A model generated the notes under the pieces. It was not told the DNA's origin. It saw only the letters and a program-made list of their open reading frames with translations, and made no database searches. DNA of 64,000 bases from Streptomyces sp. AJS327 (GTDB lineage: Bacteria > Actinomycetota > Actinomycetes > Streptomycetales > Streptomycetaceae): NCBI RefSeq assembly GCF_013450295.1, contig NZ_SKBR01000001.1, positions 624,001 through 688,000 of the forward strand, read 5' to 3'. Position 1 is the stretch's first letter. Every line of letters begins with the position of its first letter. Both the position numbers and the translations under genes were made by a program. Shown here one piece after another: positions 8,305 through 15,044 of the stretch.

Positions 8305-11300
8305 TCAGCCGCCCGCCCCGGGCCGCTTCCGCGCCGCGCCCTGCCCCGCGCCCGGCGCCCCCCTGTCGTCCCGCGCTCCGCGCTCGCCCGGCCCGTCCCG
8401 GTTCCCCGTGGCGGACTCCCGCACCGCGTACAGCTCGACCGACCACAGGGAGTAGCCGAAGCGGGTGGCCCGGCGGTCCCCCTGGATCCGGACGAAGCGG
8501 GTGTCGGCGGGCGCCTCCATCCGCACCGTCTCCCGGCCGCCCTCGGACTGGCGCCTGCTGGCCACCGTCCGCCACCGCTCACCGTCCGGGGAGACCCGGA
8601 TCCGGTAGCTCTCGGCGTGCGCGTCCTGCCAGGACAGCACCGCGGCGCCGATCCGCGCCGGCTCGTCCAGCTCGACCTGCACCCAGGCGTCGTCCCGCGC
8701 CGGGGACGACCAGCGGGTGCGGCGGTCGCCGTCGGTGACCGACCCGGCGGGGAAGTCGGCGGTCTCCTCGCCCGACGCGGTCGCCCGCGCCCCTTTCGCC
8801 AGGTCCGGGCCGCCGGTGCGCGGGAAGACCCGCACGCTGACGGTGCGCAGCTGCTCGCCGAAGGTGAGCGGGATGTCGTAACTGCCGGGCCGCACCGAGG
8901 CGCCCGCCCGGATCCGGACGGGCACGGTGGCCGAGCCGCCCCGGGGGACGGTGGTCCGCTCCGGGAGACTGACCGCGAAGCCCTCCGGCGCTTCGCTCGC
9001 CAGCCGCCCCCGCACGTTCCGTGGGCGGTGCGCCGTCACCGTCGCCTCGACCTCGGCGGGCCCGCCGCCCGCGGCCAGCTCCAGGGTGTCCCGGTCCAGC
9101 GCCAGGCTGGCGTCCGGGCCGTCCGCGTACCAGGGGGTCACCTCGTGGACCACGGGGGCGCCCGAGCCCCGCGCCCAGACCAGCCGCACCGCGTCGGCGC
9201 GCACCCCGCGTCCGTCCACCTGCGACCAGCCGCTCTCCGACAGGGGGCCGAGCCGCTTCCACCCCCGACCCGGAACACGAGCCTCCACATGGGCGCGGGT
9301 GCGCGAGTCCGGGCCCGTCTGCACCGTCACCGCCGCGAGCGGCCGGGCCGTGGACAGCTGGACGGTGAGCGCCCCCGGCCCGCTCGCGCTCCAGCCCCAC
9401 CGCTGCCAGAGCCGGGTGCCGGGGGAGCGCAGCGCCGGGCCGCCGGGGGTGTGGCCCACGGTGGCGGGGGCGCGGGCGGCGCGGTAGGCGGTGGCCGGGT
9501 CGCCGTCGACCGCCGCGGAGACCGGGGCGCCGGGGCGGGCGCCCGGGCCGGACGGCCCGGCGGGTGACAGCCGTGCCGTCGCCGTGCCCCGCGCGCTCGG
9601 GGGGCTCGCGGCTCCGGCCTTCCCGCCCGGGCCGCCCGTACCGGGCTTCCCGCCCCGCGGGGCGCCGGTGCCGGAGCCCGGGCCGGTACCGGAGTCCGGG
9701 GCGGGGTCCGGGGTGGCGCGGCGCTCGCCGATCCGGCCGTCGTGTGCCTCGGCGGTGGCGCCCGTCCAGCCCTCGGCGGCGTTCAGCGCTCGGTCGAGGA
9801 AGGGCGCCAGTACCCCCTTGCCGACGGTGACCTCGCTCCGCCGCGTCTCGGCGCGCAGCCGCCGCAGCTCCAACTGGGCGCGCCAGGCGGCCGGTCCGTC
9901 GTTCGCGGCCTGCGCCGTCAGCATGTCCACGGCGTGCCGTCCGCCCTCGCCGAACCGCTCCAGCTGCGTCAGCCAGGGGCGGGCCTCGGCGCGCAGCGCC
10001 GCCGGGACCCGCCGGGACGCCTCGCTCATGGTGCCGAAAGCGGACCGCAGCCGCGCCGCCGCCCGGCGCAGCGCGGGACCGTCCCGCCGGTCGTGCGCCG
10101 TCCAGAACGCGCTGAGCAGGGGCCGGAGGTAGGCGGACTCCTCGGCGCCGAGGACGGAGGAGGAGTGGTGGGCGGCGAGCGCGTGCACCGCGGCGCGCGT
10201 CGCCCGGTCGGCGGTCGGGCCTCCGGCGAGGTCGTCGACGGCGGCGCGCCACGACTCGCGCGGGCGGTAGCCGCGCGGGTTCCAGGCGAAGTCGGCGGCG
10301 GTGAACAGTGGGACGCGGGAGGCGGTGGGCTGTTCCATGGCGTTGCTCAGCAGCGCGGCGGAGCCGTCCGCCACGGCGGGGTCGCGGCCCTGGGAGGGGC
10401 CGAGGAAGAGCCGCTTGGGCGCGAAGTCGTTGACCGGGTAGTTGTCCATGGTCACCAGCGGATGGCCGCCGAACGCGGCGCGCGTCTCGCGGAGTTGGCC
10501 GCCGGTGATGGCCCGGGGTACCACGCCCACCCCGGACCAGGCGACCTCCACCCCGTCGTCGAGCCGCTGGGCGAGCGCGTCCCGGTAGGCGCTGGCGCCG
10601 TCCTGGTAGAACTCCGTCGGCATCACCGACAGCGGGGCCACCTCCGGGTGGCGCCGCGCCAGGTGCCCGGCCACCGCGTTGGCCAGCTCGGACTGCGCGT
10701 GGGCGGCGGCCTCCGGGCCCGAGCCGTACCTGTCGGCGTCCTGCCCGCAGTGCCACTCGCGGTAGCTGACGCTGTCGAACTGGAGCTGGAAGGCGCCGAC
10801 GCCCAGCGCCCGCATCGCGTCCAGCTTGCGCAGCAGCGCCCGGCGGTCGTCGTCCGAGGCGAAGCAGAAGCCCTGCCCGAGGGAGACGGCCCAGCCGAAC
10901 ACGACGTGGTTGGCGTCGGCCCGCCGGGTGAGGTCCCGGAACGCGGCGCGCTGCTCCGCCGGGTACGGGTCGCGCCACCGCGCGGCCTGCCGGTACGGGT
11001 CGTCTCCGGGCGCGTAGAGGTAGCGGTTCTGTTTGGTGCGGCCGAGGAAGTCGAGCTGTTCCAGGCGCTGTTCGCGGGTCCACGGCTGTCCGTAGAAGCC
11101 CTCGGTGACGCCGCGCACCGGGGTGCCGGGCAGGTCGCGCACCGTCACCCCGGGGAAGCCGGTGCCCGCGGCGCGGGTGGTGACCAGCTGGCGCAGCGTC
11201 TGTGCGGCGTGGAACAGCCCGTCGGCGCCCGCTCCGTCGAGCGCGACGTGGCCGCGTCCGGCGACCTCGCCGACGGCCAGCCGGTAGCCGCCCGGTGGGA

Positions 11301-11748
11301 GGTCGCCCGGTGCGGGGGCGCGCAGGGCGCGGAGCGTGGGGGCGGCGTTCCGCCCGACCCGCACCACCAGGCTGTCGCGCTCCGCCCCGGAGTCCGGGGC
11401 GGAGTCGCCGGGGCCGGTCTCCCGCAGCGCGCGGGCTCCGGCGCCGCGCAGCACCTTCCGGATCGCCTCCAGCGCGTGCGGGTCGGCGCCGGGTTCGCTG
11501 ACCAGGACGACCTCCCGGGTCACCGGGACGAACGGGCCCCGGGCGCGCAGCGTGTGGGGGCGGGGGAACACCCGGGGTGCCGCGTCCCGCACGGTGTCGC
11601 GTTCGTCGGAGGTTCCGGTCTCGCCGTCGCCCGGCTGGGGTGGGGCGGCCTGTGCCGCGGGCACGCCGCTGACCATGCCGCCGAGAGCCGCCGCGGTGAG
11701 CGCCACGGCGCCCAGGCGCCTGCCGCCGCCGCGCGATACCGCGCTCAA
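8305..11748 (-). CDS. Secreted GH84-type beta-N-acetylglucosaminidase with C-terminal discoidin (CBM32) module
   Basis: A 1147-residue exported glycosidase of the hyaluronidase/O-GlcNAcase type. It has a signal peptide at about residues 1-35 (Arg-rich start, hydrophobic core, cleavage near AQAA), a GH84/GH20b-like N-terminal domain and a GH84 barrel opening with GVTEGFYGQPW. Next come a helical region, a Gly/Pro linker, a beta-sandwich, a NEW3-like domain and an F5/8-type C domain (about residues 1000-1130). The segment aligned with the catalytic Asp-Asp pair reads LQFDSVSYREWHC, so the pair is D325-S326. TTG 11748 is chosen because GGAGG lies six bases upstream and it places the signal peptide correctly; the frame stays open to 12066. 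It could act on host glycans or peptidoglycan-like polymers. Confidence 0.82.
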   Translation of the reverse strand: MSAVSRGGGRRLGAVALTAAALGGMVSGVPAAQAAPPQPGDGETGTSDERDTVRDAAPRVFPRPHTLRARGPFVPVTREVVLVSEPGADPHALEAIRKVLRGAGARALRETGPGDSAPDSGAERDSLVVRVGRNAAPTLRALRAPAPGDLPPGGYRLAVGEVAGRGHVALDGAGADGLFHAAQTLRQLVTTRAAGTGFPGVTVRDLPGTPVRGVTEGFYGQPWTREQRLEQLDFLGRTKQNRYLYAPGDDPYRQAARWRDPYPAEQRAAFRDLTRRADANHVVFGWAVSLGQGFCFASDDDRRALLRKLDAMRALGVGAFQLQFDSVSYREWHCGQDADRYGSGPEAAAHAQSELANAVAGHLARRHPEVAPLSVMPTEFYQDGASAYRDALAQRLDDGVEVAWSGVGVVPRAITGGQLRETRAAFGGHPLVTMDNYPVNDFAPKRLFLGPSQGRDPAVADGSAALLSNAMEQPTASRVPLFTAADFAWNPRGYRPRESWRAAVDDLAGGPTADRATRAAVHALAAHHSSSVLGAEESAYLRPLLSAFWTAHDRRDGPALRRAAARLRSAFGTMSEASRRVPAALRAEARPWLTQLERFGEGGRHAVDMLTAQAANDGPAAWRAQLELRRLRAETRRSEVTVGKGVLAPFLDRALNAAEGWTGATAEAHDGRIGERRATPDPAPDSGTGPGSGTGAPRGGKPGTGGPGGKAGAASPPSARGTATARLSPAGPSGPGARPGAPVSAAVDGDPATAYRAARAPATVGHTPGGPALRSPGTRLWQRWGWSASGPGALTVQLSTARPLAAVTVQTGPDSRTRAHVEARVPGRGWKRLGPLSESGWSQVDGRGVRADAVRLVWARGSGAPVVHEVTPWYADGPDASLALDRDTLELAAGGGPAEVEATVTAHRPRNVRGRLASEAPEGFAVSLPERTTVPRGGSATVPVRIRAGASVRPGSYDIPLTFGEQLRTVSVRVFPRTGGPDLAKGARATASGEETADFPAGSVTDGDRRTRWSSPARDDAWVQVELDEPARIGAAVLSWQDAHAESYRIRVSPDGERWRTVASRRQSEGGRETVRMEAPADTRFVRIQGDRRATRFGYSLWSVELYAVRESATGNRDGPGERGARDDRGAPGAGQGAARKRPGAGG

Positions 11749-12149
11749 CCCTGCCCTCCCCTGTGGCCGCCGGGGTGGGGGCTCCGCGCGCCGTCCGCCC
11801 CGGCGCGAGCCGCCCCCGCACTCACCGTGCGGGGGTGAGCCCATCACCGGGCGTGTACGGGTGTCAACGCGGATGCCGGAAGTGCGGGGAACCGCCGGGA
11901 ACCCCCCGGACGTGGGGGGTCGCGCTGCCGCCGGGGCGGGCTCCGGTACCGCTCGGTAAAAACTGGCGAGGGGGCGCGGAACTCCGCGATACTTCTTTCG
12001 CGTAAGGGCCTCGCTGCCGGAGATCTGCCGAGGATCTGCCGGTGGGGCCGACGTGACCTGGGACACGTTCCGGCGCCTGACACGTCTGTCACGGTGCCGA
12101 CTGGGTAGGGCCCACCGTGTCCAGCTCTTCCGACGAACGGAGGCCCACC
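11749..12149. other. Regulatory intergenic region between GH84 and the Cys/Pro-repeat peptide gene
   Basis: About 400 bases without a supported gene. It holds the inverted repeat CGCGGA-AC-TCCGCG (11975-11988), a tandem direct repeat GATCTGCCG (12022-12030 and 12033-12041, 11-base period) and the inverted repeat TGACA-CGTC-TGTCA (12078-12091). These could be operators for one or both divergent genes. I saw no DasR-type box, which might have been expected for an amino-sugar hydrolase. Confidence 0.4.
12078..12091. promoter_or_regulatory. Inverted repeat, possible operator
   Basis: Perfect palindromic arms TGACA and TGTCA around CGTC, about 60 bases upstream of the GTG start of the Cys/Pro-repeat peptide. 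Its size and symmetry fit a dimeric regulator site. The regulator is unknown. Confidence 0.35.
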
Positions 12150-12431
12150 GTGGCCGCGTCCGCTGAACTTCTGAGGTCCGCGATGGCTCCGCTGCCCTCG
12201 CAGCAGAGCCCGTCCAAACAGGTGCACGAGCCGGTAGACCCGCCCGGAGCCCCGGACCCCGACTCCCGGCTGGACGGCTCGTGCTCCTGTGACTGCTTCG
12301 AGGCGCCGCTGACCAGCGAGGCCCCGCTGGCCGACCTGGCGCCGCTCACCAGCGAGCCGCCGCTCGCCGAGCCCCCGCTGACCAGCGAGCCCGCCGGTAC
12401 CGGTTTCGGTGCCGAGCCCGCCGGTATCTGA
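12150..12431 (+). CDS. Small Cys/Pro-repeat protein of unknown function
   Basis: A 93-residue protein that I do not recognise. It has no signal peptide and no hydrophobic segment. A Pro/Asp-rich middle leads to a compact cysteine motif, SCSCDCFE (about residues 47-54). A 12-residue repeat follows: APLTSEAPLADL, APLTSEPPLAEP, then PLTSEP. Codon third positions are almost all G or C, supporting real coding. GTG 12150 has GGAGG six bases upstream, so it is preferred to GTG 12117. The spaced cysteines followed by Thr/Ser repeats could suit a metal-binding or modified peptide, but no modification, protease or export gene is adjacent. The next gene is a small membrane protein with its own promoter. 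Confidence 0.65.
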   Translation: MAASAELLRSAMAPLPSQQSPSKQVHEPVDPPGAPDPDSRLDGSCSCDCFEAPLTSEAPLADLAPLTSEPPLAEPPLTSEPAGTGFGAEPAGI

Positions 12432-12483
12432 GCTTCCGGGCCGGGTTGGCGGACCCCCACGCGCGGCCCGCGAACCGGTCCGA

Positions 12484-12489
12484 TATGTT
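12484..12489 (+). promoter_or_regulatory. -10 element for a leaderless small-membrane-protein transcript
   Basis: TATGTT ends six bases before GTG 12496, so transcription would start at or next to the start codon. No Shine-Dalgarno sequence is present. The -35 region is weak. Confidence 0.55.
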
Positions 12490-12495
12490 GATCGC

Positions 12496-12735
12496 GTGAG
12501 CAACGAGGTCAAGAAGAACGCCGTGCGCGCCGGCACCGTCACCGCCGGTACGTCGCTGATGCTGCTGCTGTCGTCCCCCGCCTTCGCGCTCACCCGCGAC
12601 GACGGCGACGACCCGGGCCCCGGTCTGAGCGTGATGGAGACGCTCGGCCTCTTCGTGGTGGCGCCCGCCGTGCTCTTCCTGCTGATCGCCGGTCTGGTGA
12701 TGGTGGGCGGCAGGTCCGGCGAGCGGAACGGCTGA
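12496..12735 (+). CDS. Small single-signal/two-helix membrane protein
   Basis: A 79-residue hypothetical protein. Its basic N-terminus (NEVKKNAVRAG) is followed by a hydrophobic stretch ending LLLSSPAFALTRDD, which reads as a signal peptide or first helix. A short acidic loop (DDGDDPGPG) leads to a second helix (about residues 48-70) and a charged tail (GGRSGERNG). The start is GTG 12496, with TATGTT six bases upstream and no ribosome site, so a leaderless mRNA is likely. Similar short membrane proteins are common in Streptomyces, but no function can be assigned. Confidence 0.75.
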   Translation: MSNEVKKNAVRAGTVTAGTSLMLLLSSPAFALTRDDGDDPGPGLSVMETLGLFVVAPAVLFLLIAGLVMVGGRSGERNG

Positions 12736-12878
12736 CCGGGCCCCGCCCGGCACCGCGTCCCCTCCGGCGCCTCCCCGACACGTCCCGCCTCCTCCCCGCC
12801 CGTTCCGTGCGCCGGTTCCGTGGCAACCCGGCGTCCCACCCCGGTGGGTTGGCGGCGGGTGCCGGGACGCCCCGCCGC

Positions 12879-13856
12879 TCAGGCCACGGCCCGGTGCCCC
12901 GGGAGCGGGAGCACCGCCCCTCCGCACGCCTCCCGCCAGCGGCGGTAGGCGTCGCTGTCCCCGGCGACCTCCTCGTAGGCGGAGCCGAGGTCGGTGAAGA
13001 GCGCGTCGGCCTCGACCGCGCGGGCCCGCCCGGCGCGGGAGGCCATCAGCAGCCGCACGGCCAGCGGATCACCGCGCAGCGGCCGGATCACCATGCCGGG
13101 GCGGGGACGTGAGGTCGGCTGGCAGGGCGTGACCACCTCGCCCGCCGCGACCAGGTCGGCCGCCGTCAGATAGTCCCCGTAGACCACCCTCGGGTCGAGC
13201 CCGGCGGTGGAGAAGACCCGGCGGAGACCGTCCCAGTCCCCGTCCACGTTCGGGTCGACCATCCACTGGTCCTCGGCGAGGTCGGTGAGGTCGGCGGCGG
13301 GCAGGGCGGCCGCCGGATGGTCGGTGGGCAGGGCGACGAACTGCGGTTCGCGCTCGACGAGTACGCGGAGTTCGACCTCCGCCGGTACCCGGAGCGGCGC
13401 GCCCTCCACCTCGTGGACGAAGGCGGCGTCCAGCTGGTTGGCGGCCACCATGCGCAGCAGCGCGTTGGCGGAGACGTCGGTCTGGAAGACGGTGTCGGTG
13501 TCGGGTAGTCGGTGGTGGATGCGGCGCAGCCAGCCCGGTACGGCCCGGCTGCTGGTGCTGCCGATGCGCAGTCGCTGGCCCCCGGCGCGCCCCGCGGCCT
13601 CCCGTACCTCGCTGACCAGGGAACTCATCTCGGCGACGATGGGTCTGGCCCGGATCAGCACGGTGCGGCCGAGGGGCGTGGGTCTGCTGCCGGTGCGGTC
13701 GCGGGAGAAGAGCTGCCCTCCCACGGCCTGTTCGATGCGGCGTAGTTGGGTCGTCAGGGATGGCTGTGTCATGCCCAGTTGCCGGGCTGCCCGGTGCACG
13801 CTGCCGGTATCGGCGATCGCGCACAGTGCACGAAGGTGCCTCACTTCCAGCTCCAC
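12879..13856 (-). CDS. snpR: LysR-family regulator of the snapalysin gene
   Basis: A 325-residue transcription factor. Its N-terminal winged helix-turn-helix (LRALCAIADTGSVHRAARQL...QPSLTTQLRRIE) matches the SnpR type, and a LysR substrate-binding domain follows from about residue 90. It is divergent from the secreted metalloprotease gene, the known arrangement in which the LysR protein activates snpA. GTG 13856 (VELEVRHLRALC) is chosen because TATGCT lies seven bases upstream on this strand, giving a leaderless transcript. ATG 13868 would overlap that promoter. Its ligand is not known from the sequence. Confidence 0.86.
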   Translation of the reverse strand: MELEVRHLRALCAIADTGSVHRAARQLGMTQPSLTTQLRRIEQAVGGQLFSRDRTGSRPTPLGRTVLIRARPIVAEMSSLVSEVREAAGRAGGQRLRIGSTSSRAVPGWLRRIHHRLPDTDTVFQTDVSANALLRMVAANQLDAAFVHEVEGAPLRVPAEVELRVLVEREPQFVALPTDHPAAALPAADLTDLAEDQWMVDPNVDGDWDGLRRVFSTAGLDPRVVYGDYLTAADLVAAGEVVTPCQPTSRPRPGMVIRPLRGDPLAVRLLMASRAGRARAVEADALFTDLGSAYEEVAGDSDAYRRWREACGGAVLPLPGHRAVA

Positions 13857-14156
13857 GGCGCCGAGCATAATGGCGCGTGCGCATGACACACCAGAAGCGG
13901 TCGAAGGGTGCGGAGCCCCCGGCTCCGGGCCGTCCGCCGTCCGCTCCGTGGGCGCCAACCGCCCTGACCAGCCCGGCCGTTCGCTGCACGCGTCGCGGAC
14001 ATCGGGGGATGCCACGGAGCTATCGCCGGTTGGCATCATCCCAGGACCAGACCGCTCCCACAGACTTCTGGCTCAGCAGGAGTCCATCCGGAAGTGCCGG
14101 ACCCGTCGCCCTGTCGGGTGGACGGTTCCGGCGGCACGGACGAGAAGGAGCCCCCC
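13857..14156. promoter_or_regulatory. Shared snpR/snpA control region
   Basis: This 300-base divergent region must hold both promoters and the LysR binding sites. A separated inverted pair CCAGAAG (13891-13897) and CTTCTGG (14065-14071) is visible. Whether it is the operator cannot be decided by reading. The snpA ribosome site AAGGAG is at 14145-14150. Confidence 0.5.
13864..13869 (-). promoter_or_regulatory. -10 element of snpR (leaderless)
   Basis: Reading the minus strand, TATGCT is followed by seven bases and then GTG 13856. This overlaps the alternative ATG start and supports the shorter protein. Confidence 0.55.
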
Positions 14157-14831
14157 ATGAACTACCGCAAGACGGTGCTGTCCGCGGCTGTCGGCTTCGG
14201 TCTGGCCGCGAGCCTCGGTCTCGGCGCGGTCCCGGCGACAGCGGCCGACACCGACACGGCGCGGTCCGGTTCGGCGTCGGCCAGCACGCAGGGCTACGTC
14301 GGTGAGAACGAGGAGGGCAACAGGGCGATCTTCAAGGCCGTCGTGCGTGAGGCGGTCAAGAAGCAGGCGGCGAAGCCCGGCATCCAGCAGGTGACCGTCA
14401 ACTACAGCGCCAGCGGCGCCCCGACGTTCGCCAGTGAGATCGCCAACAGCACCGCCGTCTGGAACGCGGCCGTGAGCAACGTCCAGCTCGCCGAGGGCAG
14501 TGGCGCCACCTTCGACTACCGCGAGGGCGACGACCCGCGGGGCTCGTACGCGAGCACCGACGGGCACGGGAACGGCTACATCTTCCTCGACTACGCGCAG
14601 AACCAGGAGTACGACTCCAACCGGGTCACCGCGCACGAGACCGGGCACGTCCTCGGGCTGCCGGACAACTACTCCGGCCCCTGCTCCGAGCTGATGTCCG
14701 GCGGCGGCCCCGGCACCTCGTGCACCAACGACCAGCCCGACGAGGCCGAGCGCGCTCGCGTCGAGCAGCTCTGGGCCAACGGGGTCGCCGAGGTGATCCT
14801 GGAGGACGTGGCCAAGTCCACGTTCGGCTGA
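14157..14831 (+). CDS. snpA: Snapalysin, secreted small neutral zinc metalloprotease (M7)
   Basis: A 224-residue exported protease of peptidase family M7. The signal peptide ([20 protein letters not shown]...ATAAD) is cleaved near residue 29. A propeptide follows, then the catalytic domain with [16 protein letters not shown], the HExxHxxGxxD zinc motif of metzincin-like M7 enzymes. The family's paired cysteines appear in [10 protein letters not shown] and TSCTND. ATG 14157 is preceded by AAGGAG with a six-base spacer. It digests milk proteins in other streptomycetes and probably serves extracellular protein feeding. Expression should depend on the divergent SnpR. Confidence 0.93.
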   Translation: MNYRKTVLSAAVGFGLAASLGLGAVPATAADTDTARSGSASASTQGYVGENEEGNRAIFKAVVREAVKKQAAKPGIQQVTVNYSASGAPTFASEIANSTAVWNAAVSNVQLAEGSGATFDYREGDDPRGSYASTDGHGNGYIFLDYAQNQEYDSNRVTAHETGHVLGLPDNYSGPCSELMSGGGPGTSCTNDQPDEAERARVEQLWANGVAEVILEDVAKSTFG

Positions 14832-14992
14832 CCCGGAGCGGGGGCGGCGCGAACCTCCAACCCCACCCACCGCGCCGCCTCCGGTCCGTACCACCCGCCC
14901 GGGACCGCGTCCCTCGCGCCACGCCACCCGGCGTCGCACCGCCCCGTGCGAACTCCGGGCGGCGGCCCGTGAGATGAGGCGGCCCCGGCACA

Positions 14993-15024
14993 CCCCGGCC
15001 CCCGGCACACGCCGGGGGCCGGGG
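14993..15024. terminator. Bidirectional terminator between snpA and pepN
   Basis: Perfect 14-bp arms (14993-15006 and 15011-15024) with loop ACAC, between convergent genes. Confidence 0.82.
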
Positions 15025-15044
15025 ACGTCCCGTGGTGCGGTGGG

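Noticed and set aside
12150..12735. Lanthipeptide or other RiPP cluster
   Set aside because: A Cys/Ser/Thr-bearing peptide is present, but no modification enzyme, protease or exporter is adjacent; kept only as a question in the findings.
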